A DNA stretch of 64,000 bases, from NCBI GenBank assembly GCA_911728435.2, contig OU452206.1, positions 13,484,297 through 13,548,296 of the forward strand, given 5' to 3'. Shown here one piece after another: positions 10,673-23,215 of the stretch (position 1 is the first letter of the stretch; the number at the start of each line of letters is the position of its first letter). The notes under the pieces are model-generated. The model made no database searches and was not told where the DNA came from. It worked only from the letters and a program-made list of their open reading frames with translations. The translations under genes were made by a program, and so were the position numbers. This stretch comes from Apoderus coryli. Lineage: Eukaryota; Arthropoda; Insecta; Coleoptera; Attelabidae.

Positions 10673-13600
10673 CAGTGTTTGATTTTATTAGTTAACATAT
10701 TAAAAGTTCTGCAGCATACAAACATTTTTGTGGTTCTTGTCTTGTTATGCCACTTCTATAGTGGTCCTATGGAGAGATTTTGTGACTATAAATTGGCGTT
10801 GCGTCATTTAGCCGCTGGCAGGAGTAGTCCATATTCATCGTCGATCAGACATGTAGTAAATCAATTAGTAAAAATGCCTTCTGAGTCGAAAATGTCCTTT
10901 CATTATCTTGACCTTTGCGAAAACCTTTGATCCGAACGGTCAGAGTGCCGAACTGTATCCTCAACCCCTTTAAATATTTACTTGAGTTCACCCTTTCGTT
11001 TACGAGAAAACGTGTAACATATTTATAGAATCTTCATAAATAAAATAAAATTATTCAACTAATGTTACCACTGCACTTATGAAATAACCAATGGGTACCT
11101 ACAAATTGAAAATTTTTGCATTATTTTCTGTCTTCTCAAAACCGACTGGAACCGTTTTAGATAATATAATAGGCTGGAAAGCGGTGAATCAAAATTTTAC
11201 AAAAACATTAACATAAAGAAACAATTCGATAAAAAATCTATACAAATTCACCATTGCCGTCTGCAAAATAAATGTTGAGGGAAAGATATTTTTCAAATTT
11301 CTATCACAAAATTAGTGCAAAACTACGCCTAATCAAACTGTATATTAATATTAAATATCAATAAAAAATGTTAAAAAAAAAAACACCGAAGATGTTAACA
11401 AAAGTAAGTAATATGTATTTAGTAAATACAACAGCATATGTACCTACTGAGTAAAAGAAAGTCTCGGTTTAGGAATTTGTAACATTATAAATATAGTTGT
11501 ATGGACTTAATTTTTAAAACGCGACCATCTTAGCTTGATTACCTTTCAAATCACACAATATATACAGATTTATCTCAGGTTGATGTTTGAACGTTTATAC
11601 TGAAGTACCCTGTATTTTGAAGGTACATATAAAAAACTTTCCGATTGTGTTAATATAATTAATAATTATTTAGTTGAATGGTTTTTATTGCTTCTCAATA
11701 TATTTGTTCGTAAAAAGCAATATTTATATAACCGATGTAATAATGGATATACCTATAGAAAATTATTAGACTATAGATTTTAGTAATGAGATTGGCTAAT
11801 TAAAATTAAAGTTCTATAATAGTTTCTATTGTTATTACATCGAATGATGATAAACTAAATAAAGTACACAGTTCTAAGCAATTGTTTTGGTTACATACTG
11901 CTTTTAATCACGAGTCACGAGTATAATATAAAATAATATCTTTCTCAAGTTTCTATAAATTAAGTGCTTAACCATACAAACTAAAGAACTTATTAGTTAC
12001 TCTGAAATACAAAAGGAACTATCTTTAAAATTAAGTTAACTTTGATTTTCTATTGGGTAGCCAATGCTAAAAGACTGAGCCTCCCATAGGAGAAGTGTAA
12101 AACGGTTTTGCACGATGATATACAAGAAGTTACCCTTTCTCGAACCAGTTCCGGACTTCTTTCATTTCATTTGATAAAATTATTATTAAAAAGAAGAAAA
12201 ATTTCATGCAGTACCAGGAAAAATGTTAACTGTTTTACATTTCGGAAATACTGGCATTTTTATTTATTAATGTTTAAACTAAGAAGATTCAGCCAATATT
12301 AAGGACTTTCAAGATCAGGAAAATATGTTTTTTGTATTTTGGAAAACTCTACGGAGGTCTTGTAAGAAGCTTACACGTATGTTGAGGTTGGCTTAATTCG
12401 AAAGCAAACTTGCAAAAGTACATTTTAATAATATGTATTCCTTTTGACGTTTTGTAAATTTCTGTGGCAATAGTATGCGGGTTTACCCCCTTCGTTAAAC
12501 CCATGCCGAACACTAATGTAAACATTGTATCTATACTCAAAGTCGAATGTGGAAGAAATAGTTCAAACATAATGTTTTGGGGTGGTATCTATGAAAAAGA
12601 GCTCTCTCTTCAATGTCGTGTATATCAACATAATAAAGGCTACTTCTTATCTCTGATGGATTGAGTTTGATTGATTGGATATGATTACTAAAGTAGAGTG
12701 TCAATTAATTATCTAATGAAATAGGTATTTTAACATTTATATTTTTTAGATTAACCTCAAAATTGATCCTCAAGAAATACCCTGTAGATTTAATTAAGGG
12801 ATTATTATACACGGGGTCACTCTGGGAAATAATGGAAAATCATGGAAATCGTAAAGCTATACCTATGTAAATTTGAGGGTTTCTACTCTCCATGGGGGGT
12901 CATACGACTAAATTATATTTAATATGGTGGCACTTCCGGTAAAACCAGAGATATTTTGTTACTATAATAAATAATCAGTTAGTTTGGTTGGCCATGAGAA
13001 TAATAAAAATTCAGAAATGTCACTGCCAGTGGTGTCATGGGTCAGTTATTATTTTGTGGTAATATATTATTCAATTCAATGATTCATTTGATGTTTCAGC
13101 CAGTATTCTAATCGTAGAAAACCGTGCTATTTCTGTTATGGCCAACCAAATCAATTGTTCATAGTCAGAACCGTAAAAAATCAATGGCATTTTAGAAATT
13201 AGCAATATGTATTCCGAAAATTACAAATTTCCGAAATAGACCTATTGCAAAGTTCATTATTTTTATGGAAAATTGTGGCCCCATGCCACCATTACCCCAA
13301 TAATTAAGGGTAATGGTAGCCAAACAAAGTTTTCATTTTGATAATTTTTAAGGAAAAGTTTTATTCGTTTTTCAATTTTGAATAAAGGATTTTGTAGCAA
13401 AAGGTGTATTTCATTTGATATAGGTGCTTGGCAGGGTGAACTATCACTCAGTACAAAAATTTTAACTGGAGGTACAGAAAAATAAGATTTAATAGAATCG
13501 CCTTTCAAAAAATTTCCAACATTTTTAATAAGGCTGAGAATATTTTTTTTGTAAATCATATTAAACTCCCTTTTGACAACGCCTATGACCGCCTGCCCAA

Positions 13601-13950
13601 CTAAGTTTAAATTAGACATTAGTTTAAAGGTTATAATACAGCGACATGTTGCCAAGTGTATCGATTTACCGAGCATTTAAAGTAAAAAATTGATTTAGAA
13701 AATGTATATGATTATGTGACTTCAATCATGCGAAATATTAAATATTATGTTAGCACCTACCTCTCGGATGTGTGTAACATACTATAGAATGATTTTTGAC
13801 CTTCCTGGGGACCGCTTGGTTTTCCTCGTTCTTCTTATAATGTTAGGTACTCAGCGTGACGACCACGAAAAGGTGGATCCCCTCTGTCATAAAATCCCCA
13901 AAGGGTAACAAAAAGCACACTAATGCAAATAACACTAGCATTACAACAGC
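10673..13950. other. Long non-coding, repeat-derived stretch
   Basis: No gene recognised. Around 12910-13160 the sequence resembles the palindromic families (CACTTCCGGTAAAACC at about 12931; GGCCATGAG and GGCCAACC in inverted orientation at 12991 and 13140). The block near 13432-13480 (GGCAGGGTGAACTATCACTC and on) recurs inverted at 16000-16035. ORFs here, e.g. 13263-13676 (-), show no domain. Confidence 0.45.
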
Positions 13951-14511
13951 AAATGTTCAAAGAGGCCACTGTTAACTTCACTTTATTTACGCGCTTAATC
14001 ACTAAACTTCGGATAAGTGCAAAAACATTATTGCGGATTTGATTTGATTCGCTGCCCCTCAATTTGTAGACGTACCTGCTGTTCATCACCAATCTCGTTT
14101 CATAGACAATAGTCTTCATGTAGATCCAAAATTATTATTATTTTACATAAATCGTTCATGTTTAACAACAGGAACTTCTCGCTCATCACAATAATAATAA
14201 TATGTAGGCCTATACAACCTATACCGTAAATTGTTGTGAAAACGATAATGAATGCTTCAAATTGATTGTTAAAGTTACGCTGATTCGGCTGTTCACTTTC
14301 ATCACAAAATTTAAACAAACAAATCATAGATAAGTTGAAACAAATAAAAAATACGGTTACTAATCTTACGGTATAAACCTGCATTAGAATCTGATAAATA
14401 TTTTGGGAATTTGTTTTTGCAAAAAAGTAATTTTATTATTAAAAAAATCTTTACTGTTAATAGCAAAAAATAACAACAACCAACTTGTGCAAAAGTTACA
14501 TTGACATACAA
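13835..14511 (-). other. Overlapping membrane-protein-like ORFs in the left foldback arm
   Basis: Three ORFs on the minus strand lie head to tail: 14511-14311 starts MYVNVTFAQVGCCYFLLL; 14384-14100 contains LVTVFFICFNLSMICL, then FTTIYGIGCIGLHIIIIVM and NMNDLCKIIIIL; 14119-13835 ends with CCCNASVICISVLFVTLWGF. Together they give several hydrophobic segments separated by short charged loops. This is reminiscent of an insect chemoreceptor-like multi-pass protein, but I see no diagnostic motif and the frames are not joined by clear splice sites. The right arm keeps only the beginnings (MYVNVTYAQVSCC; MQVYTVRLLTVFFICFN). Treat as unassigned; it may simply be AT-rich noise. Confidence 0.2.
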
Positions 14512-15588
14512 AAGTTATTTGACAGTTCACAATTTACCGAAAACTAAAACATAAGTCGAATTCTCGCCATGACCGATTATAACCGGTTTAACTTTTTGCA
14601 TTCACGCGACCACGGTTATTGGCGGTTTCACTATTATGACGTCACGAAAAAGACTCTCATGACATTATCACAGCTAACATACACATGTTAGCTGTGACAT
14701 TATATTTTCTTTGCGTCAGAAACAGTCGGTATTCTGCGCAAACCAATAATGTGACATAATCACCTACGGCTCATCTCACTTGATTTTTTTTTTGTAAAAG
14801 GAACGTGGAACTCAACATTGTCATTAGCTAATTTGCGCTTAATATTTCACGTAACTAGATTTAGTTTCATAGGCTTCGAAACTGTCAGAAACAGTATGGA
14901 TTCTGCGCATAACGTTGTTGACACGCGATGTAATTGATTTGTGCAGAATAGAGACTGTTTCTGACGATTTCAGAAGCCTGTGAAAACAAACCTAGTTACC
15001 TGAAAAATGAAACGCAAATTAGCTAATGATAATGTTCATGAAGGGCTTTTTGGTAACGTCATCATACTGAAACCGGCAATAACCGGGGTGGCGTGAATGC
15101 AAAAAGTTAAACCGTTTATAACCGGTTATAATCGATCATCCCGTGAATTCGACTTATGTTTTAGTTTTCAGGAAATTGTGAAATATCTTTTGTATGTCAA
15201 TGTAACTTATGCACAAGTTAGTTGTTGTTTGTTGTTATTTTTTTGCTATCAAGATTTCGTTAATATTAAAATTGCTGCTTTGCAAAAACAAATTCCAAAA
15301 ATATTTATCAGATTATAATGCAGGTTTATACCGTAAGATTATTAACCGTATTTTTTATTTGTTTCAATAGGTAAACACTTATCTATGATTTGTTTGTGAT
15401 GAAAGTGAACGGTGGAATTAGCGTAACTGCTTCACAACATTTTAAGGTATAGGTTGTAGGCCTACATATTATTGTGATGAGCGAGAAGTTTCTGTTGTAA
15501 AACATGAAAGGTTTATGTAAAATAATAATAATTTTAGTGCTTAATTGCGTAAATAAAGTGAAGTTAACGGTGGCCTCTTCGAACATTT
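13951..15588. repeat. Large foldback (inverted repeat), arms roughly 660-960 bp
   Basis: The sequence from 13951 rightward reappears inverted from 15588 leftward with the axis near 14920. Matching blocks include CAAATGTTC.AAGAGGCC (outermost), GATGAGCGAGAAGTT, TAGGCCTACA, CGGTATAAACCTGCATT, ACATAAGTCGAATTC, TTAACTTTTTGCATTCACG and, near the centre, TCTGCGCA with GAAACAGT. Arms have diverged by substitutions and indels: the left arm holds about 120 bp (14007-14125) and about 130 bp (14640-14770) that the right arm lacks. The latter includes a perfect small hairpin, CACAGCTAACA / TGTTAGCTGTG near 14671-14698. No transposase found. Confidence 0.85.
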
Positions 15589-16895
15589 GGTTCTTTCGCT
15601 ACGCGAGAAGTCGTTCTTGTAAAAATAACCGATTTGAGTAAAATAATCAGACATTTTAGTGTGTTTGCGGCTTTTGATATTAGTCTAGTTGTTCAATATG
15701 CGAAAATATCCTTTTAGCAGTTTCCAAAAGCGAAGAAATAATGTACAATTATGGAGATGAACTTATTTATCAGGTATTTTAATTATTATTATTAACAAAA
15801 CTGTTCATTTTCGCCGTCTCTACAATTGGTAACGCTGCGACTATTATCCCTACAGCTGATCGTATGTTGGAAGTCATATTGAAAAATGGTTGTCATAGGC
15901 GTCGATTTACCGGGGAAAAACGTGGATTTGTCCCATTTTGTAAATATCGAATAAAAATTCCGAAACAAATTTTTTATAGTTTTTCATGCTTGTCTGAGCA
16001 CGTGGTTAAAATTTTTGTACTGAGTGATAGTTCACCCTGTATATGCCCTGGAAAGCATAGGAGCCACCATTGCCCAGGTCTCCCAAAATTTTCTAGCTTT
16101 CCGATTTGTGGGCTTTCGCGGTCGTTCCTGGAAAGACACCGTGTATATACACATAAGTACTTAAAAAAGCCATTCATTCAGTGAGTAATATTTGTAACTA
16201 CATGGTTGAAAATTTTAGATGTACAGATAAAATGCCAACATAATTTAGTAACTTGTGAGTTTTTCAAGAACATGAAGCGGAAACAACATAATATATATAT
16301 TTTCATTTAATTGGGTTAATTATGTTTTGCCTTTAAATTCGCGTATTGATAAGATTCGTGAGAAAAAGCACCAAAAGTCCATTATTGTTATTATTTCTTC
16401 TACATTAAAAATGTATCTTTATGTATATTATGCTGTTTTTGGACAATATGTATAGGTATAGACGTTTTATGGGTAACGGGACATACACATTAAGTCTTAA
16501 CATGTGAAGAGATATTTCCAGCCGGAACGGATTTTAATGAATTTCTTATCCCTAATTTAACAAAAATAAACTACATGATTAACTTGCGGTTTCTTGAAAA
16601 AAACGGTAAATTTTGATAAAAGAAATATGTTTATTTCTTTTTTCTCTGTGTAAACCATATTTCAATGTTTAAAAAATTTGGGTTCCTATTAGTAGGTATT
16701 TATTGCAATTTTGAAGTTGTATTTCTTTTGAAATGTTTTCCTTTACTTTTTTTAAACTGTAAAAAAATATTTTTATGTTATATTTGACCAATTTTGGGTT
16801 TAAAATCAGTATAGGGTACCAGGTACGAGGACGGTTAAATTAGAGAAAAATTACCGCTTTGATGTCAATTCAAGTTCTTTTTACTGCACTTTCTA
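15589..16895. other. Non-coding stretch
   Basis: Holds a transposon end at about 16000-16035 (ACTGAGTGATAGTTCACCCTG-TA) that is the inverted counterpart of the block at 13432-13470, and a moderately GC-rich segment at 16036-16145 flanked by CCTGGAAAG repeats. Nothing coding recognised. Confidence 0.45.
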
Positions 16896-17311
16896 CAGGG
16901 TGTCCCAAATTACACGAAACAAGGCAATTTAAAGGCATTTCTGGTTTCATAAGGACAAAACGGCGAAACACGACAACTATTTGTTTTCGAACGGGAAATA
17001 ACCCCAATTCAAACCCCTCGGGGGTGATATCCACCCTTAAATTTGTAATGGAATGCGGGATCGAGTAGAGTAGAATTTGATAGGCTAAATAGCCGTCTAA
17101 TTTTTGGAGTTTTTTGACATTTGCTCGAACCAACCCCAAGTAAACAAACTTTCTTTAGTCCTGGTTTAAAAGATAGCCAGGATGTCCCACCGGGAACCAA
17201 ATCGATCTGTATATAGAAAACTTTACATAAAAAAATTTTGAAAATTCGCCAGTTTAACTGTGTCAACGGGGGCAGATGAGGTAAAATAGTTATAAGTTAT
17301 TGACACTTCCG

Positions 17312-18066
17312 GTTATTTATCAACGACATTACGTGCCTAGACATCAGCGGTAAAGTATGTCTCTTTGCTGATGATACTAGTTTCACTTGGTGCGGCCCAG
17401 ATAGTGTGGCTCTTCATAGTACCATATCCAAAGACTCCATCATGGTGTAACTCTAACCTGTTGTGCTTGAACACTGCGAAAACTAAATCTGTGTCATATA
17501 AAGGTGCGCTGCAGTCTTTTGAAGTAATAATTCCACTATGGACGTCATTTCTTCTGTGAAGTTTCTGGGCCTTGTTGTTGACAGCTTTCTGAAGTGGAAG
17601 TTGCACATTGATGTGTTATCGAAAAAATTAAGCTCTGCCTGTTTTGCGTTAAGATCAGTTTCCAAAGAACTTAACTTGTCAACTTCCATAGATTACAAAA
17701 AAGAGCTATTCGATACTCTCTGAGATTGCACTATAGAGCCCATTGCCAGGACTTCTTCAGAAAATTTAAAATACTAACACTACCTTCCTTATTCATATTG
17801 GAATCGGTCTGCTTAATCCGCAAACACCTGTCAGATGTCTCTGAAAGACCATTCTATAATTATCTCCGAACATGATCGTTATCTGCCAGCCCCATCCTCC
17901 GAATTAATCAAAAGCTCGATTATATACAATGCAAAAAAAAATGCACAACCATCTGCCAGTGGAAATCAAATTGCTATCATCCCTTCCTCGGTTCCGTAAA
18001 GCTCTAAAGACGTATTTGTTAGAAAAAGCTTTTTATACAGTGGGTGACTTTTTTAATGTGCATTAA
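17312..18066 (+). pseudogene. Non-LTR retrotransposon reverse transcriptase, 3' part
   Basis: Begins abruptly with INDITCL-like sequence and the RT catalytic box VCLFADDTSF (17350-17385), followed in shifting frames by SNLLCLNTAKTKSVSYKGA, VKFLGLVVDSFLKW, LSSACFALRSVSKEL, MHNHLPVEIKLLSSLP and LKTYLLEKAFYTVGDFF, ending at a TAA at 18064. These are RT palm, thumb and C-terminal elements in the order of Jockey/CR1-type non-LTR elements. Several frameshifts and stops make it a pseudogene. It is followed by AT and TTTA tracts (18124-18310) typical of the 3' tail. It lies inside the TIR element 16896-18454. Confidence 0.85.
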
Positions 18067-18123
18067 TTTTTGAGCGATTCACACACTGCATAGTACTTAG
18101 TAGTTTGTATTGTGTGTTTTGTA

Positions 18124-18142
18124 TATATATATATATATATTG
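18124..18142. repeat. (TA)n microsatellite
   Basis: About nine TA units in the 3' tail of the retrotransposon fragment. Confidence 0.8.
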
Positions 18143-18454
18143 AACTGTAGAATATTTACTTAAGTAACTTGCTTTAAGTATCTTAATTGATTTATTTATT
18201 TATTTGACGATGTACCTGTATGTTTATTATTTTTATGTTTTATATGTTTTGTTTGTTTACCTGTCTGCAAAATTATTTAAAAATTTTTTTACAAATATAT
18301 ATTTATTTATTAATTTATACTGGAATTTGGGGCTTCAAAAATAGTCGAATCTTAATTCCCCTTGGAAAACAAAGTTGACGTGTTTCGCTGTTTTTTCCTT
18401 TTCAAACCAGAAATGCATTTAAATTGCCTTGTTTGTGTGAGCTAGGACACCCTG

Positions 18455-21032
18455 TATATGTTTCTTCCTATTAGGAATTTGTGATACATGGTTATCGATC
18501 ATAATTGATCAGTTTTGGAACAGAGTAAAGTTAGTACTAGTAGTACCTAGGCCTAAATTATAAAATGAAAATTACCACAATATTAAAAACTAATCAAGTG
18601 TTAAACAAAAAAAAATACAACACGAATAAGATGGAGGTGTTTGAGCAGGTATTCAATAAAAATGAACTATAACTCTATTAGTATTTAAAAAATACATTTT
18701 CTAGGTCTTGAGATGGCCTAAACGCGATTGAAGTCATCTCGTTCTCCGCCTCCTCGGACTAGTCGGGTAAATGTCCCCCATTGATACATCCTGGTTACGC
18801 CTATGTGAACAGGCAACAGCAATATGTCTAGTGAAAAAAGATTTGCAAAGACCACCGGACAAGAAGTAGAACGTCTTTTTATTCTATTGCTTGTGTAAGC
18901 ACTGCTGTCTTTGGAATTTGTGTCAAATGCCTACCGATCACCACTGATCAGTTTTGAATCAGAGTAAAGGTAGTATACAAAGGGCACCCAGTTTTAAACG
19001 AAAACAAAATGTGATATGTTACTCGGTTTTCTTTACTTTGCGACTAGACTCTACCTTATGAAACCATTTATACATAGGTATAGCATGAGTCAACATTTTT
19101 TCAAAGCTTCATTAAAAACCTTATTTGGTATAGGTAGGTACCACAATTTTATTTTTAAAATTAATTTTAAAATATAGCGGCTGTGGAAGGCAATATTTCG
19201 CATCCACTTAACGTAATTATCTATTACCTGAACTGTATGTCCAGCTTTAGAACTTCGTAAAAATCAGGTAATAGACAATTAGGCCAAGTGAATACGACAC
19301 TACACTATGAATTGTCACGCTACGTGAGTCGTTTATTCACCTTGTATAATGCGTCAACAAAAACTGCATTTTTTTTTGTGTGTCCCATTGATTTTTGCAT
19401 CTAAATGTACTGTGGCAAGACCAAGCAAATCATCTTAGAACAAAGATTTAATCTCAAAAACATTTTATTCTACATAATATATTCTGCTCAATATGTGACT
19501 TGTAAATATACCAGCATGTTTCTAAACTCTTTAAAATACATACAACTTTTAATAGACGTTAGATTTATGCCAAAAAATAATAAGGAAATGTTAATTAGAT
19601 ATTTAGCAAAACCCATAGTAATAGCTATATAATAGTTCGTAGAAGAAATAAAATAGCTTTTAATTAGTGCTAATTTATTTTAACGTTGACTATAATATAA
19701 AATATATTTATTTATTGATTAGTTAACTATTACTGAAAGCAAGAGAGTTCAATAACGGTACCGTATTTGGTACCAATAGCGTGTGGTACTGTGGTAAAAT
19801 ATGGTACCGAAGTAACAGGCGACCATGACTTATGCAGAGGTAAAACAGGTACTATCGTACGAACCATCGATAGGTAGATATGAACAGACAAAGGATTGAA
19901 TGTCTGGCTCGTAACAAAATAAATAAATTGGGTCTTGGACGTATTCACATTGGCATCCACTATTCTAATATAAATTCTCACTAGTATAAATATACAGGTA
20001 GTTTAGTAACTAACAGATTAATTAGAAAAAAAAACATATGATAAACACACGTAAGGACCTCTTTAAATAGTGTCCTTGAAACGAAATCATATCACATGAC
20101 ACATTAATTATTACAAAAATGAAATATAAAACTTTAATTCGTATTTACTTCTAAAACTTGGAGTTTGATTTCTTGCTTCTAAACGGTGCCGCTGATTCCA
20201 AACAATTAATTGGTAAAATCTTATTGCTCGAGAATGTCAGCGTGTTAACTCCATTTATGTGCTGACAAACAATTATCACATAATTGTAAACAACAGAAAT
20301 ATGGCTCTATTGACAAAATCTGTAATTTAGATTAAAGTCAACAATGTATGGAAATATAAATAGTTGCTCTGTTATGTCTATGCAAAGACGATTCCGTCCT
20401 AGGAACAAAATCACTTGTCATCATGTAAAGTGGATACTTATATATAGTTTTAATTTTTGGACACCCTGTCTATCCTATAATTTGTTTTATACAGGGTTTT
20501 TAATAATTAAGAATTGCCTATGTGGTAATTGGAGATACCTTAGCACACAATATCAACGCATTTTATCATAAACTTAAATTATTAACATAATTCAAGTAAA
20601 ATAAGCCGCGTAAACTATTTTCAACATTACATTTAAAGACAGATAACTTGGAAACTGCTTATTCTTTCGCATTAGGGCAAGAGGATAATTCTCCGTACAA
20701 AGTAACACAAATTCAAAAACACATGCTGAAATTTTTATTACAGCAGTGGCGTAGATTTTAGGGCATAAAAAGGAAGTATCTATCCCTACCGTACGGCTCT
20801 GGTAATAGCGGAAAACTATTTTTACTACTATTTTGTCTATCCTAACTTATGTTCACTGTTGATGAACAAAAAATATTGAAAGGTGTCAAAACAAAGTGCT
20901 CAAATCATTTGGAAATATGTTTACCAGATAATTCATTATGGCTTCAACAAACGCAAACTAGAGATTCCTGATAGTAATTTAAGCATTTTTTGCCATTGAA
21001 TTCATGTCCGCAAATGCTTCGTTATCGAGATA
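18455..21032. other. AT-rich non-coding stretch with a small hairpin
   Basis: No gene recognised. A near-palindrome at 19205-19290 is listed separately. TA-CAGGGTTTTT at about 20491 and GGACACCCTG at about 20459 are isolated transposon tips. ORFs such as 19405-19632 and 20344-20571 show no domain. Confidence 0.45.
19205..19290. repeat. 86-nt imperfect hairpin
   Basis: The 27-nt arm 19205-19231 pairs with 19264-19290 with about 4 mismatches; the inner 12 pairs (TCTATTACCTGA / TCAGGTAATAGA) are perfect. Loop 32 nt. Size is compatible with a miRNA precursor, but also with the remnant of a palindromic MITE. Confidence 0.5.
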
Positions 21033-21572
21033 TAGGGTGTCTAAATTTAGTGGTCAAATTAACTTTTTTGTTCATTTCTCAAAAACTAGCTAACCGATTT
21101 TGACAAAATTCTACATGCATTTGGGGTGCAATGAAAAATCAAAGTTGCCATGGAAATCGAATGTCGCAACAATAAAAAAACTTTGACAGCAACAAATTTA
21201 AATTAGTTAAATTAAATGTTATTTTGATTTAAATCTATACCATTAACTTGCAATTTATCGGTTCCATAAAAATGGTAGAAAACACAACATCGAGGTAATT
21301 CGCTTTTTTGTAGCTTATAAGTTGCTCTTTTTAAAAAAGTAATAATTTAAAATAATTAAGCTTATCAAAACTGTCTTTAATTAATTTATGAGTAAAATTT
21401 ACTCAAATGCCCCCTATATCTACGCCGATGAACAGTTAATGAAAGTCAAAATAAGGCAGATAATTTTAGGTTATCGGGCCCCAAACGCATGTAAAATTTT
21501 GTCATAATCGGTTAGCTAGTTTTCGAGAAATGAACAAAAAAGCTAATTTGACCACTAAATTTGGACACCCTG
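21033..21572. mobile_element. 540-bp TIR element sitting on a palindrome axis
   Basis: Left end TA-TAGGGTGTCTAAATTTAGTGG, right end CCACTAAATTTGGACACCCTG-TA; inverted ends extend more than 100 bp (GGTTAGCTAGTTTTCGAGAAATG on the right mirrors CATTTCTCAAAAACTAGCTAACC on the left). Non-coding. The sequence outside continues the symmetry for about 17 bp: GCTTCGTTATCGAGA before the left TA and TCTCGATAACGAAGC after the right TA. Confidence 0.85.
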
Positions 21573-23215
21573 TATCTCGATAACGAAGCAATTGAGGAAT
21601 TTCCAGTTTTAGTTTGTTGCAACCACCCCCTGTATAATGAAACACCCTGTATCACGGTAAGGGAGAATATTTTAGTGTTTTGGCTCAAACCTTCATATTT
21701 TGTACCAAGGTATCTCCAATTACTGTATGGAAATTTTTTATTGAAATACCTTGTATATATAATCTTAAACTATTCAGCCACAATATTGTACCGCATAACT
21801 TGAATATCCCTGTACATGTGCCACACAAGACCAACTTCGATCTGTTGAAAGAATGAACCGTTATGCTGTTTACACACCTATAATAGGTTTTCTATATAAT
21901 AAAACAGCAAGTAGTACCACAGGTAGTAGTTACCTACCTACTTCTTGTTGATGATGGTACAATGTAGTACCATTTAGTATCAGGACACCAGAACCAGATG
22001 GAAATTAATAATATTTTTGCAGAGCGGGTACCTAGGTGGACTGCGATCAAGCTTAGGAGGGTGGACGCAGAAAGTGAAGTCTTGGTACTGGGGCAGGCCT
22101 CTTGTAAGTTAAAATTAATAAAAAAAAGACAAAACAAATGAATGCGACCGCAAAAGAAAAAGTAATTTATTGAACAATTGCAATGATACACAAGCACACC
22201 ACACAAAGTAGGCCCTATGCACACACACACAGATCATACAGTATGGTCCTATTTGATGGTTGATATCTCAGAGATTTTATAGAAAAGGAAGTGAATGGGC
22301 TTTTAATAAAAAGGCTGAAACACCTCAATTTATAATAGTCTTTGAGATCACTATACCGTTAATCACCAATTTGGGATATACTGAATATGTTGCCAATAAT
22401 TATTTTATGCCATATCGAACCTTTTTAGTTTTCTACGAAAGTTGACTATATTTTCAAAGGAGTTGAACTGTTAGCGAACTGTTAGCTGCCAGTTAATAAA
22501 ATATATTTTGTACACAATAATATTACAGTAATTGTTCAATAATGTTATCAGTTTTTCCTCTGTTTCCACTGACGAAGGTCCTTTACATCTTCCTACGGAT
22601 GCTGCTAGATTGGGTGACATAGTCTGCCAATCCGATGTTTTTTCTACTATCGAAATAAATTCTGATTAAGGGCCTGCCTAACAGCTGAGACCCAACAAAA
22701 ATAAGTATTGCCAAGGCTCAAAATATAAATAATGGCGTCGTAAACGATTTTATAGGTAGCATACAAATTAGCAAGTCCTCAACCTGTGATAAATTTAAAG
22801 ATATCCTAGTTTTTACGCATCTTTTGAGTGCGGTTGCAACTTTTATTTGATCGATTGGTTTTTTCTGTCTGTTGGAATTCACAGAACTGCCAAATAATAG
22901 AAGAGGAATGCTGATTATTCACATTTAACTTCTTATGACATTAAGTATGAAATACCCTCATACACTGGCTTCAGAACTAGACGATTCTTACTTTAGAATG
23001 GGACAGTTACCCATAGCAGAAGTTCTGACAGGATTTACAGCCTGTAGATGTGTGCCGATCTGGCCAAACAATATCAACCCACACGTTGACAAAGCCAACA
23101 TTGTTGATGATTTCTAGCAACTGTTTCAAGTCTTACGCGTTGAATATGCAATCTCTTGAGGAATTAGTCTTTATTCATCAGCATTCATTCGCTGACCAGT
23201 GTGAATTGCTCCTAC
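21573..23215. other. Mostly non-coding, with one possible small exon
   Basis: Several isolated tips of CAGGGTG elements (about 21630-21650). (CA)n tract at 22214-22230. ORF 22935-23117 has no domain. The last part of this stretch (23130-23215) is the 3'UTR of the minus-strand non-LTR fragment next to it, since the same sequence recurs at 47027-47070. Confidence 0.45.
22023..22103 (+). other. Possible isolated exon
   Basis: An 81-bp GC-richer segment between a polypyrimidine-like acceptor (ATATTTTTGCAG) and a consensus donor (CTT/GTAAGT). One frame reads RVPRWTAIKLRRVDAESEV then LVLGQAS. It looks more coding-like than its surroundings, but I do not recognise the product and no adjoining exon is visible. 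Confidence 0.25.

Larger units (their letters stand above)
16896..18454. mobile_element. TIR element with CAGGGTGTCC ends, enlarged by insertions
   Basis: Left end TA-CAGGGTGTCC at 16896, right end GGACACCCTG-TA at 18454. The first ~110 bp and last ~110 bp are inverted copies: AAGGCAATTTAAAGGCATTTC near the left tip, GAAATGCATTTAAATTGCCTT near the right. Inside is the left end of another family (CCAGGATGTCCCACCGGGAA at 17175) that also occurs at 28831, and then a reverse-transcriptase fragment. So this is a non-autonomous mariner-type element hit at least twice. Confidence 0.8.

Noticed and set aside
12464..12664. ORF with FWGGIYEKE resembling a transposase WGG motif
   Set aside because: Only a few residues match, with no catalytic D boxes on either side.
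13263..13676. 137-codon minus-strand ORF
   Set aside because: Overlaps repeat-derived sequence and includes the inverted transposon end near 13432; composition looks random.
22200..22235. (CA)n tract as a possible Z-DNA or regulatory site
   Set aside because: Too short, ordinary microsatellite.
22935..23117. 60-codon ORF before the non-LTR fragment
   Set aside because: No recognised domain and no supporting context.
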